DNA of 6,364 nt from Deltaproteobacteria bacterium (GTDB taxonomy: Bacteria; Desulfobacterota_B; Binatia; Binatales; Binataceae). The position numbers and the translations under genes are program-made. The stretch covers positions 1 to 6,364 of the forward strand of contig JAKAVX010000166.1 in NCBI GenBank assembly GCA_021827465.1, in the 5' to 3' direction. Under the pieces are notes generated by a model. That model was not told where the DNA came from. It did no database searches and saw only the letters and a program-made list of their open reading frames with translations. Shown here one piece after another: positions 1 to 6,293 of the stretch; position 1 is the first letter of the stretch, and every line of letters starts with the position of its first letter.

Positions 1-501
1 CGCCTGAGCAAGCCCAGGGCTCCGCGGCCCGCCCCCTTGCTCCACCGCCCCACCTGGGGCAAAATATCGACCCCGGACTCTACTCATAAACGCGCCTACG
101 TTGGGGGGCAGACCAGGGGCGACTACAAAGTTCTTGATCTGAATCTCCCCGCGTCCGGGGGCACGCAGAGCTATACGCCGGACGAAGACCTCAACTTCGC
201 CGGTGGCACGTTCGTCACGAGCCAAACGTATTGGACCGGCGATCCCTGCCCCTGCAACAAACTGATATGTACGGCGAGCGGAGCGCAGACCTGCGCACGG
301 TGGGGAGACTATAGTTCGACGGTGGTCGATCCCTACAACCCCACCAATCTCTGGACAATCCAGGAATATCTTAACCTGAGCCCGATCCCGCCTCCCACGC
401 TATCGAGCTCGGGCGCTTCGCCCTCTCCACAGGCCATGCCGACTCCGACGGGTTCGACGGTTCAGGACACCAAATGGTTGGAGGTCTACACGGGCCAATA
501 A
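1..501 (+). CDS. 3' end of a probably exported protein with RWGDYS/VDP motif (5' truncated by window edge)
   Basis: The frame is open from base 1 to the TAA at 499-501, giving 166 visible residues; the true start lies outside the window. Visible residues 100-105 read RWGDYS, followed by a VDP and an LWTIQEY segment. This matches the C-terminal signature (RWGDYS..xVDPxxxxxFWTxQEY) common in large secreted sialidase-like or choice-of-anchor proteins of environmental bacteria. Just before it lies a cluster of four cysteines (residues 83, 85, 90, 98) that could form disulfides outside the cytoplasm. The last 40 or so residues are Ser/Pro/Thr-rich (PIPPPTLSSSGASPSP), like a surface linker or tail. 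The gene converges on the minus-strand operon. Residues 1 to about 30 are Pro/Arg-rich and less convincing; a frame error there cannot be excluded. The motif assignment is from memory of the family, and no enzymatic role can be given. Confidence 0.7.
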   Translation, partial: RLSKPRAPRPAPLLHRPTWGKISTPDSTHKRAYVGGQTRGDYKVLDLNLPASGGTQSYTPDEDLNFAGGTFVTSQTYWTGDPCPCNKLICTASGAQTCARWGDYSSTVVDPYNPTNLWTIQEYLNLSPIPPPTLSSSGASPSPQAMPTPTGSTVQDTKWLEVYTGQ

Positions 502-530
502 CGAGCTGCTCCAGCCGCGAAGCGAGAAGG

Positions 531-544
531 GCGGGTGCTCCCGC
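531..544. terminator. Short GC hairpin in the convergent gap, possible weak bidirectional terminator
   Basis: GCGGG (531-535), a TGCT loop and CCCGC (540-544) form a perfect 5-bp stem. It lies 29 nt after the stop of the + strand gene and 35 nt after the stop of the minus-strand binding protein, where a shared terminator would be expected. No T-tract follows on the + side; the minus side has only a broken pyrimidine run (CCTTCTCGCTT). It is therefore at best a weak or factor-assisted terminator. The rest of 502-579 shows nothing recognisable. Confidence 0.25.
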
Positions 545-579
545 GACTGTAAACTCCTCTCGAATGGGCAGGCGGCACT

Positions 580-2223
580 TCACTCGTGATGCGGCGAGAG
601 CCACACGCGCTCGAAACGCGTCGGGCGCATCGGGTTCAGCACGAGCCCATGCACCCACGGCTGGCGGATCACGTAGCTGACGGGATGAAACAGAAACACC
701 CACGGCGCGTCGGCGACCACGATTTTCTCGGCCTGATCGTATAGAGCGTAACGCTTTTTGAGGTCGGTCATCGGAGCGGCTTCGGCAAGAAGCTCTTCGA
801 CGCGGGGATCCGTGTAGAACGAATCGTTGTTGCCGCCCCATTGATCCTTTGAGAGCAGCACGCCGAGAAAATTTTCCGGATCCGGGAAGTCGGCTTCCCA
901 TCCCGAAAGGAACAGTTCCACGTTGTGCGGCTGGCGAATCGCTTCGAGCAGCGGTCCCCATGCGACAGGTTTCAGATCGATATGGACTCCGACCAGTTCG
1001 AGGTCCTGCTGAATCGACTCGGCAAGGATCTCTTCGGTCCCGCTCAGATCCGCGCGAAGCCACAGCGTCGGACGGAAGTCGGGGCCGATCTTCGCCTCTT
1101 CGAGAAGACGGCGCGCGCGAGCGGGGTCGTAGTTGTAGCCGCGAAGATTGGGATCGTAGCCGGGCAGATTCGGCGGCATCACGCCGCGCGCGACGACGCC
1201 GCGCCCGTTCAGAATCGCGATCAGCTTTTCCTTGTTGACCGCGTAATTGAAGGCGCGGCGCACGCGCACGTCGTCGAACGGCGCCATCTGGCAGTTCATC
1301 CCGAGATACATCGTGCTGACGGAGGTCTGCCTGAGGGTGAGGCGGCTTAGCCTCGGCGTCTTCATCACGTAGGGAAATTCGGCGGGCGGGATTCCGCCGA
1401 GAATATCGATTTGCCCGGCCCCGAACTTGAGCCATCCGAGTTCCTGGCTTACGCCGACCTGATCGACGACCGCATCAACGCGCGGCAGCCCTTTGATGAA
1501 GTAATAAGGGTTTTTCACCAGCACGATTCGCTCGCCGCCGATCCACTGTTTGAGCATGAACGGCCCGCTGCCGACGACATGGCGCGAGAAATCGCGGCCC
1601 CATCGCTCGACCACCTCGCGCGGCACCGCCGCCGCGAACGGCATCGCGAGCTTGTGCGCGAAGAGCGGATCCGGCGCCGTCAGATGGAAGATGATCGTGT
1701 ATGGGTCGGGAACCACGATTCCCCGGACGTGGCGCGCTCGGCCCGCGATAAAGTCGCCGGCGCCGGCGATCGAGCGGAAATACTCGATTCCCTTGGAGCG
1801 CGTCGCCGGATTCAGCACCCGCTCGATTTCGTAGCGGAAGTCGTCGGCGGTTACCGGACGTCCATTGCTGAAGCGCGCGTCCTTGCGCAGGCGGAAGGTG
1901 AAAACGGTCGCGTCGGGAGAGGATTCCCACGATAGCGCGATATCGGGATGAAGGTTGATATCGGCGTCGCCGTAACGCACCAGCGTATCGAAGATCTCCT
2001 GCTCGAACGTCCACGAGAGCGTGTCGTATCCAATGGCGGGATCGAGGGTTGGAACGTCGTCCGTATCGGCCAGGCGAAGCACGCTTGCGCCTTTCGGCAG
2101 GCCAAGGCCGTTGCTCTCGCGGCTGCATCCGGAGACGGCGAACATCATCGCGGCTGCGGCCAGCAGCGATATCGCGGTGGCTGCGGCGCTTGCTCGCATC
2201 CGTCTGTCGCGGGAGCGCTTCAC
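580..2223 (-). CDS. ABC transporter solute-binding lipoprotein, family 5 (peptide/nickel type)
   Basis: Extracytoplasmic receptor of a Dpp/Opp/Nik-type importer, 547 aa, the usual size for SBP family 5. Residues 1-33 are a lipoprotein signal: a basic start (KRSRDRRMR), a hydrophobic stretch and the lipobox VSGC with the lipidated Cys at 33. Family landmarks follow: PTLDPA (59-64), the SWESSPDATVFTFRLRKDARFSNG block (about 99-121), ADDF (127-130), VRRAFNYAVNKE (321-332), and GWEADFPDPENF (441-452) near the ligand-binding cleft. I chose GTG 2223 over ATG 2199: GGAGG (2232-2236) lies 8 nt upstream of it, the GTG overlaps the DppC stop as GTGA, and ATG 2199 has no Shine-Dalgarno. The open frame runs on to 2949 only as an antisense-type extension inside the permease gene. 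The ligand (di/oligopeptide, nickel chelate, haem or other) cannot be read from sequence. It is the last gene of the operon, which is unusual for this class. Confidence 0.95.
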   Translation of the reverse strand: MKRSRDRRMRASAAATAISLLAAAAMMFAVSGCSRESNGLGLPKGASVLRLADTDDVPTLDPAIGYDTLSWTFEQEIFDTLVRYGDADINLHPDIALSWESSPDATVFTFRLRKDARFSNGRPVTADDFRYEIERVLNPATRSKGIEYFRSIAGAGDFIAGRARHVRGIVVPDPYTIIFHLTAPDPLFAHKLAMPFAAAVPREVVERWGRDFSRHVVGSGPFMLKQWIGGERIVLVKNPYYFIKGLPRVDAVVDQVGVSQELGWLKFGAGQIDILGGIPPAEFPYVMKTPRLSRLTLRQTSVSTMYLGMNCQMAPFDDVRVRRAFNYAVNKEKLIAILNGRGVVARGVMPPNLPGYDPNLRGYNYDPARARRLLEEAKIGPDFRPTLWLRADLSGTEEILAESIQQDLELVGVHIDLKPVAWGPLLEAIRQPHNVELFLSGWEADFPDPENFLGVLLSKDQWGGNNDSFYTDPRVEELLAEAAPMTDLKKRYALYDQAEKIVVADAPWVFLFHPVSYVIRQPWVHGLVLNPMRPTRFERVWLSPHHE

Positions 2224-3029
2224 GCGGAGCGCCTCCGGAGCACGCCGTAGCCGAGCAGGTTGAAAGCGAGCACCGCATAGAAGATCGCGAGGCCCGGAAA
2301 CGTCGCGAGCCACGGCGCGACACGGAAATACATCGTCGCCTGCTCGATCATCCTGCCCCAGCTCGGTGTCGGCGGAGGAACGCCGAGACCGAGAAAGCTG
2401 AGCGACGCGTCGAGCAGCAGCGTGCCCGAGGTTCCGAGCGCCGCCATCACGATTATTGTCGGCATCACGTTGGGCAGCACGTGGCGAATGATAAGCCTGG
2501 ACGGTGAGGCTCCGAGCGCGCGCGCGCCGAGCACGAAATCCCGCTGCGCCATCGAAAGTGACTCCGCGCGAACGACGCGTGCAACGCCCGTCCACGAGAC
2601 GATTCCGATCACCAGCAGGATACTCAGCAGGCTTGGCCGCAGCACCGACACCAACGCCATCGCGAGCAGCAGACCCGGCAGCGTCAGCATCACGTCCGTG
2701 AACCGCATCAGCACGATATCGATCTTGCCGCCGAAGAAACCCGCCGCAAGTCCGATCGCGACGCCTATCGTCATAGTTATCGCCATCGCGGCGACGCCCA
2801 CCGTGAGCGAAATCCGCGTCCCGTATATCACGCGCGAGACCACGTCGCGGCCAAGCTCGTCGGTGCCCATCGGAAACGCCCACGACGGCGGCGCGGGATT
2901 GCCGAACGTCGGCGCGACCGCGCGAATCGGATTGTGCGGCGCAAGCCACGGCGCGAGTATCGCGACCACGACGAGGCTCAGCACCATCGCGCCACCGATC
3001 AGTTCCATCGTGCCCGCGCGCCGCTTCAT
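2220..3029 (-). CDS. dppC: DppC/OppC-type ABC transporter permease
   Basis: Inner-membrane permease, 269 aa, partner of the DppB-type subunit. An N-terminal membrane segment (about 9-30) precedes GTDELGRDVVSRV (55-67), the hallmark of the OppC N-terminal/BPD junction. Several hydrophobic segments follow (about 73-98, 115-150, 187-217, 240-260). The cytoplasmic EAA loop, which docks the ATPase, is FVLGARALGASPSRLIIRHV (165-184) followed by LPN. LGLGVPPPTPSWG (213-225) is also typical. The start is ATG 3029, overlapping the upstream stop as ATGA, with GGAGGAG (3035-3041) 5 nt upstream. The C-terminus is odd: most relatives end in an NLLGDxLRDxLDP-like motif, whereas this one reads NLLGYGVLRRRSA, losing the Asp and the DP. 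The symbol is family-level; the substrate is unknown. No ATPase gene is in the window. Confidence 0.95.
   Translation of the reverse strand: MKRRAGTMELIGGAMVLSLVVVAILAPWLAPHNPIRAVAPTFGNPAPPSWAFPMGTDELGRDVVSRVIYGTRISLTVGVAAMAITMTIGVAIGLAAGFFGGKIDIVLMRFTDVMLTLPGLLLAMALVSVLRPSLLSILLVIGIVSWTGVARVVRAESLSMAQRDFVLGARALGASPSRLIIRHVLPNVMPTIIVMAALGTSGTLLLDASLSFLGLGVPPPTPSWGRMIEQATMYFRVAPWLATFPGLAIFYAVLAFNLLGYGVLRRRSA
2232..2236 (-). promoter_or_regulatory. Ribosome binding site deciding the GTG start of the solute-binding protein
   Basis: GGAGG on the minus strand, 8 nt upstream of GTG 2223 and inside the end of dppC. ATG 2199 has no comparable site, so this element favours the longer lipoprotein and translational coupling through the GTGA overlap. 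Confidence 0.75.
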
Positions 3030-3955
3030 CCCATCTCCTCCAGACGGATTCGCGGATCGAGCCAGAGATAGAGAAGATCGACGAGCAGATTCGCGACGAC
3101 GATAAGGAACGCGGAGAACAGGACCGTGCCCATGATAAGCGGGATGTCGAGATTGAAGACCGCTTCGAAGGCGAGCCGCCCGATTCCCGGCCAGTTGAAG
3201 ACGGTCTCGGTCAGCACCACTCCGGAAAGCATCGAGGCCAGGTCGAGTCCCGCGAGCGTAACCAGCGGCAGCATCGCGTTTGCGAGTGCGTGCTTCATCA
3301 TCACGCGGGCGTTCGAGAGTCCCTTGCCGCGTGCGGTGCGGATGTAATCCTGATCGAGTGCCTGCGAGAGATTGGTGTGCAGCACACGCGAGTAGTAGCC
3401 CGCCGAACCGAGCGCGAGTGTCACGGTCGGCAGGATCAGGCTCTTGAAACCACTGTATCCGCCGAGCGGGAAAGTTCTGCTCACGGCAGCGACCGCGATC
3501 AGGAGCATGGTGCCGAGCCAGAAGATCGGCATCGAGACCATCGCGAGCGAACTCACCAGCAGCACATTGTCGGGCGCCCGCCCGCGCCACGCCGCCGCAA
3601 CCACGCCCATCGCGATTCCGAACACCAGCGCAAGCGCCATCGCGGAGAGCGCCAGTATCGCGGTTGCGGGAAAGCGCGAGACGATGAGATGCGTCACGCT
3701 TTCGCGCCGGATATACGAGCGGCCGAGGTCGCCGTGGATCGCGCGGTCGAGATAGTGCGCGTACTGGACATACACGGGCTCGTCGAGGCCGAGCTGATGA
3801 CGAATCATCGCGAGCGTTTGCGGATTCGCCTTCGCGCCCGCCATCGCGACCGCCGGGTCGGCGGGAACCAGGAACGCAATGGAGAAGGTGATCAGGGAGG
3901 TTCCGAGCAGGACGGCGGTGCCGAAAACGATACGGCGAGCGAGGTAGGCGAGCAT
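3026..3955 (-). CDS. dppB: DppB/OppB-type ABC transporter permease
   Basis: Inner-membrane permease, 309 aa, full family length. The N-terminal helix (about 9-30, with ITFSIAFLVPADP) is the OppB/DppB N-terminal signature. It is followed by the periplasmic segment LGLDEPVYVQYAHYL (55-69) and GDLGRSYI (75-82). Further membrane segments lie at about 96-123, 130-158, 172-188, 228-250 and 274-298. The ATPase-docking EAA loop is YIRTARGKGLSNARVMMKHA (204-223), then VLTETVFNWPGIGRL (247-261) and a C-terminal LDPRIRLEE. The start is ATG 3955: the upstream gene's TGA (3971-3973) is in the same frame 18 nt earlier and no other start lies between. The only Shine-Dalgarno-like bases (GAGG, overlapping that TGA) are about 13 nt away, so initiation may depend on coupling to the upstream gene. 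It overlaps dppC by 4 nt. The symbol is family-level. Confidence 0.95.
   Translation of the reverse strand: MLAYLARRIVFGTAVLLGTSLITFSIAFLVPADPAVAMAGAKANPQTLAMIRHQLGLDEPVYVQYAHYLDRAIHGDLGRSYIRRESVTHLIVSRFPATAILALSAMALALVFGIAMGVVAAAWRGRAPDNVLLVSSLAMVSMPIFWLGTMLLIAVAAVSRTFPLGGYSGFKSLILPTVTLALGSAGYYSRVLHTNLSQALDQDYIRTARGKGLSNARVMMKHALANAMLPLVTLAGLDLASMLSGVVLTETVFNWPGIGRLAFEAVFNLDIPLIMGTVLFSAFLIVVANLLVDLLYLWLDPRIRLEEMG
3035..3041 (-). promoter_or_regulatory. Ribosome binding site of dppC inside the end of dppB
   Basis: GGAGGAG on the minus strand, 5 nt upstream of ATG 3029. It supports the start that overlaps the dppB stop by 4 nt (ATGA) and rules out longer readings of the same frame that reach up to 3590. 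Confidence 0.8.
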
Positions 3956-3970
3956 CGCGGCGCCGATGCC

Positions 3971-4222
3971 TCAGCCTTCGAGCATCCCGCGCGCGCGAAG
4001 CTCGCGGGCGAGCCTGAGAGATGCGCGTTCGCGATGGCGCGCGACGGCGGGATCGGCCGAGTCGGGGTCGAGCGCGAGCCGTTCCTCGGCTCTGAGCAGC
4101 TTGAGCCGCTCCTCCATCGCGCCGAGCAGTCGCCGCTCTTCGGCGCCAGCGTCCCGGGCGGATTTGAGGGCGCGGTAATGCGCGAGGAATGCTTCGAGCG
4201 ATGAATACGCCGGTTGCTTCAC
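3971..4222 (-). CDS. Small charged helical protein of unknown function
   Basis: I do not recognise a named family. From GTG 4222 the product is 83 aa, rich in Arg, Glu, Ala and Leu, with no membrane segment, no Cys and no signal peptide, so it is probably cytoplasmic and largely alpha-helical. The N-terminal part (SSLEAFLAHYRALKSARDAG) looks amphipathic. Next comes EERRLLGAMEERLKLLRAEE, a possible short coiled coil, then a loop with DPDSADP and a basic helix near the end (HRERASLRLARELRARG). The frame is open to an ATG at 4267, but that start would overlap the VIT gene by 35 nt. GTG 4222 lies 10 nt after the VIT stop and a weak GGA precedes it, which fits operon spacing better. It is the hinge between the metal/peroxide genes and the transporter genes. 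That it is real rests on position, codon phase and helical periodicity. Confidence 0.65.
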   Translation of the reverse strand: MKQPAYSSLEAFLAHYRALKSARDAGAEERRLLGAMEERLKLLRAEERLALDPDSADPAVARHRERASLRLARELRARGMLEG

Positions 4223-4232
4223 GATTCCGAGT

Positions 4233-4958
4233 CTAGCCCGCGCTTGCGCCGAGCGGCGATATCGCAAGCCCTATCAGATATCCCGCGACGGCGGCGCCGA
4301 TTGCGATCGTCACGAAGCGCACGCCGCATCGCCATCTCTGCTCGCTGCGCGCGAGCCATCCCTGGAAGTAGCCCACCGAGAAAAGCGCAACCGCGGTGGT
4401 CGCGAGCGCGGCGCCGAGTCCGAGGTCTTTCGACGTGATGAGAAAAAACGGCACCAGTGGGACGAGCGCTCCCGCGACGAACGCGACGCCCATCACGAGC
4501 CCGTCGAGCGCGGCGTTGCCCATCATCGCGCCGCCGTAGCCATACATCTTCTGCTCGGCGATGGTCAGAAGCACGCGCGGCGACGAGCCGAGCAGCTTGA
4601 CGATTCGGTAGGCCGCCTCGCGGTCGAGGCCCTCTTTTGCGAGTTCGCGGAGCAGGCCCTCCTGCACGATATAGGGACGTTCCTGCGCCTGCTCGCGGGT
4701 GCGATCGAGTTCGCCCTGGAGAACTTCGGCTTCCGCGCGGGTGCCAAGGTATGCGCCGGCCGCCATCGAGAGCGCTCCGGCGGCGCTCGAGGCGAGCGCG
4801 GCGAGAATCACCTGGCTGCGATCGGAAACCGCGCCGCTCAGCCCGAACAGAAGGCCCGCGGTCGTCAGCACGCCGTCCTGCATCCCGAAAACCAGCTCGC
4901 GGATACTGGAGAGCCGCTCGAAGAGCCTCTTTTGTTCCGAAGGATCGACGGGAGGCAA
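4233..4958 (-). CDS. VIT1/CCC1-family iron/manganese transporter
   Basis: Membrane protein of 241 aa in the VIT family (Ccc1/VIT1, DUF125), whose known members move Fe2+ or Mn2+ across membranes, usually out of the cytosol. Seen in the sequence: ELVFGMQDGVLTTAGLLFGL (21-40), the family's first-helix signature; ALSMAAGAYLGTRAEAE (62-78), second helix and entry to the cytoplasmic domain; a soluble insertion (about 78-140) with many Glu residues, corresponding to the metal-binding domain of plant VIT1; then AMMGNAALDGLVMGVAF (144-160) and helices at about 150-175, 182-200 and 214-235. The start is TTG 4958; the upstream peroxiredoxin TAG (4965-4967) lies in the same frame just two codons earlier, and the next Met (residue 26) would cut into helix 1. 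Shine-Dalgarno is weak (AGG). The direction and metal are inferred from the family. The gap to peroxiredoxin is 6 nt. Confidence 0.92.
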   Translation of the reverse strand: MPPVDPSEQKRLFERLSSIRELVFGMQDGVLTTAGLLFGLSGAVSDRSQVILAALASSAAGALSMAAGAYLGTRAEAEVLQGELDRTREQAQERPYIVQEGLLRELAKEGLDREAAYRIVKLLGSSPRVLLTIAEQKMYGYGGAMMGNAALDGLVMGVAFVAGALVPLVPFFLITSKDLGLGAALATTAVALFSVGYFQGWLARSEQRWRCGVRFVTIAIGAAVAGYLIGLAISPLGASAG

Positions 4959-4964
4959 GGCTAC

Positions 4965-5492
4965 CTAGTACTTGAGTTCGTTGGGCCCGAAAGCGACACC
5001 GGGTTCCCAGTCCGCCGGGCACAGATTTCCGGTGCGAATCGCGCGCACCACGCGCAGAGTCTCGGGGATGCTGCGGCCGACGTTGACCGGGCTCGCAAGC
5101 GAGTAAGCGACGGCGCGCTTCGAGTCGAGGATGAAGGTGGCGCGCAGTGCGACCTTCTCTGTTTCATCGAGGACGCCGAAAGCGTGCGCAAGTTTTCCGC
5201 CCTCGTCGGCGAGCAGCGGGTATCCGATACCGCCGAGTTCGTCGGCCCATCGGATGTGGCTTTCCACGCTGTCAACGCTGGCGCCGAGTACCGTGGACTG
5301 TTCGGCCTGGAAGTCGGCGAGCGCATGATTGAAGCCGGTCACTTCGGTCGGACAGACGAATGAAAAATCGTGCGGATAGAAAAACAGCACGACCAGTTCG
5401 GTCTTGATATCGCGAAGCCTCGTCCTTGTCGCACGGCGTGCAGCCGCGGAAGGGAGGTCGAAATCGGGAGCCGGATCACCTGATTTGAGCAT
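4965..5492 (-). CDS. Typical 2-Cys peroxiredoxin (AhpC/Prx1 type)
   Basis: Thiol peroxidase that reduces H2O2 and organic hydroperoxides, 175 aa, cytoplasmic (no signal peptide). The active-site block FFYPHDFSFVCPTEV (37-51) holds the PxxxSxxC motif with Pro40, Ser44 and peroxidatic Cys47. Arg117 (ALRATFILD) is the expected catalytic Arg. The resolving Cys158 sits in NLCPADWEPG, matching the C-terminal CPAxWxPG motif of typical 2-Cys enzymes, so a disulfide across a homodimer is expected. It has GGIG at 87-90, the site of the GGLG motif of hyperoxidation-sensitive Prx1 enzymes, but stops shortly after the resolving Cys and lacks the matching YF tail. The start is ATG 5492 with a modest GGA 6 nt upstream. 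The electron donor (thioredoxin or AhpF-like) is not in the window. It lies 28 nt after the SIMPL gene and 6 nt before the VIT gene. Confidence 0.95.
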   Translation of the reverse strand: MLKSGDPAPDFDLPSAAARRATRTRLRDIKTELVVLFFYPHDFSFVCPTEVTGFNHALADFQAEQSTVLGASVDSVESHIRWADELGGIGYPLLADEGGKLAHAFGVLDETEKVALRATFILDSKRAVAYSLASPVNVGRSIPETLRVVRAIRTGNLCPADWEPGVAFGPNELKY

Positions 5493-5520
5493 GGTTTTCC
5501 AAAGTTCGATTCTCGATACC

Positions 5521-6288
5521 CTACTGAATCTCGTAGGTCAGAGAAACGGTCGCCGTGACCGTGATCTGGCCCGCTTCGACCGGTGTCGGCGGCGCCACGC
5601 TCAACATCGCGGCGCGCTCGGCGTACATGCCCTGGAGCGGCACCGGCCTGAACTGGGGGCTGACGGAGGCCTTGAGCACCCGCCCGAGCTTGACCCCGAG
5701 CGAGGCGGCAAGCGCTTGGGCCTGCGCCTGCGCGTTCTTTGAAGCCTCGGCGATTGCCTCGGTACGCGCCTTGCCGTCGTTACGGAGCCCGAAGTTCAGA
5801 TAGTTAACCTGGTTTGCGCCCGCCGCGATCGCGGAATCAATAAGCGCGCCCAGAATACTCAACTCGCCGGTTTCGACCTTGATCGAGTTTCGCGCGACGT
5901 AGCCGACTATCTCCGGCTTGCGGCTGGGCCTTCCCGGTTCGGGCGCGGCGTACTCGGGCGAGAGCGAATAACCGCCGGTGGAGATCCTTCCTTTTCCCGC
6001 AAGCCTGGCTTTGAGCGCATCGACTACCTTGCGCGCGAGCGAGGCGTTCTGGCTCGACGCGGCCTCGGCTGTCGGCGCGTGGGTTTCGATCGCGAAGCCG
6101 AGGTAGGCGATATCGGGACTTGCAGTCACGTCGCCGTTGCCGCTTACCTCGATAGTGGGAACGGCGGCTGCTCCCACCGGCTCGACCGGGCGAATTGGCG
6201 AGGTCGTCTCGCCGGCAAAAGCCGGTACAGTGAGAAGAAAAACGGCGGCGAGGAAAACGGCCGTCGATACGCGCGGTTTGCTCCGCAT
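5521..6288 (-). CDS. SIMPL-domain (DUF541, BP26/OMP28-like) periplasmic protein
   Basis: Exported protein of 255 aa, normal family length. Residues 1-25 form a Sec signal peptide (basic start, hydrophobic VFLAAVFLLTV, AFA cleavage site before Gly26). After a Pro-rich spacer, the SIMPL domain runs from about 44 to 255. It starts with IEVSGNGDVTASPDIAYLGF, the family's opening strand, and includes YVARNSIKVE (129-138), a VNYLNFGLRND segment, a long Ala/Gln-rich helix (AEASKNAQAQAQALAASLGV) and the closing GQITVTATVSLTYEI strand. Characterised members (Brucella BP26, E. coli YggE) are periplasmic; YggE has been linked to lowered oxidative stress and BP26 forms ring-like oligomers, but the biochemical role is unsettled. 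The start is ATG 6288 with a near-perfect AAGGAGG 5 nt upstream. It appears to be the first gene of the seven-gene operon. Confidence 0.92.
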   Translation of the reverse strand: MRSKPRVSTAVFLAAVFLLTVPAFAGETTSPIRPVEPVGAAAVPTIEVSGNGDVTASPDIAYLGFAIETHAPTAEAASSQNASLARKVVDALKARLAGKGRISTGGYSLSPEYAAPEPGRPSRKPEIVGYVARNSIKVETGELSILGALIDSAIAAGANQVNYLNFGLRNDGKARTEAIAEASKNAQAQAQALAASLGVKLGRVLKASVSPQFRPVPLQGMYAERAAMLSVAPPTPVEAGQITVTATVSLTYEIQ

Positions 6289-6293
6289 CCTTT

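Noticed and set aside
371..1435. A 354-codon minus-strand open frame crossing the convergent gap.
   Set aside because: It is out of frame with the binding-protein gene and antisense to the + strand RWGDYS gene; its composition is Arg/Ser-rich shadow sequence.
2224..2949. Upstream extension of the binding-protein frame into dppC.
   Set aside because: It translates the second frame of a well-supported permease gene; the lipoprotein signal and GGAGG place the real start at 2223.
1475..4204. Long overlapping open frames on both strands, e.g. + strand 3290-4204 and minus-strand 1475-2323.
   Set aside because: They lie antisense or out of frame to clearly recognised transporter genes, are Arg/Ala/Ser/Gly-rich low-complexity translations typical of high-GC shadow frames, and show no family motifs.
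5493..5520. Gap between SIMPL and peroxiredoxin considered for a terminator or separate promoter.
   Set aside because: No inverted repeat, T-tract or promoter-like pair is visible in these 28 bases.
1642..5611. About fifteen copies of CATCGCG on the + strand (CGCGATG on the coding strand), far more than on the other strand; considered as a dispersed signal or repeat.
   Set aside because: By hand, all but one fall in codon phase as GCG ATG (Ala-Met) in the genes, mostly hydrophobic segments, and the exception ends in the dppB start codon. Preferred Ala codon GCG plus Ala-Met pairs explains it.
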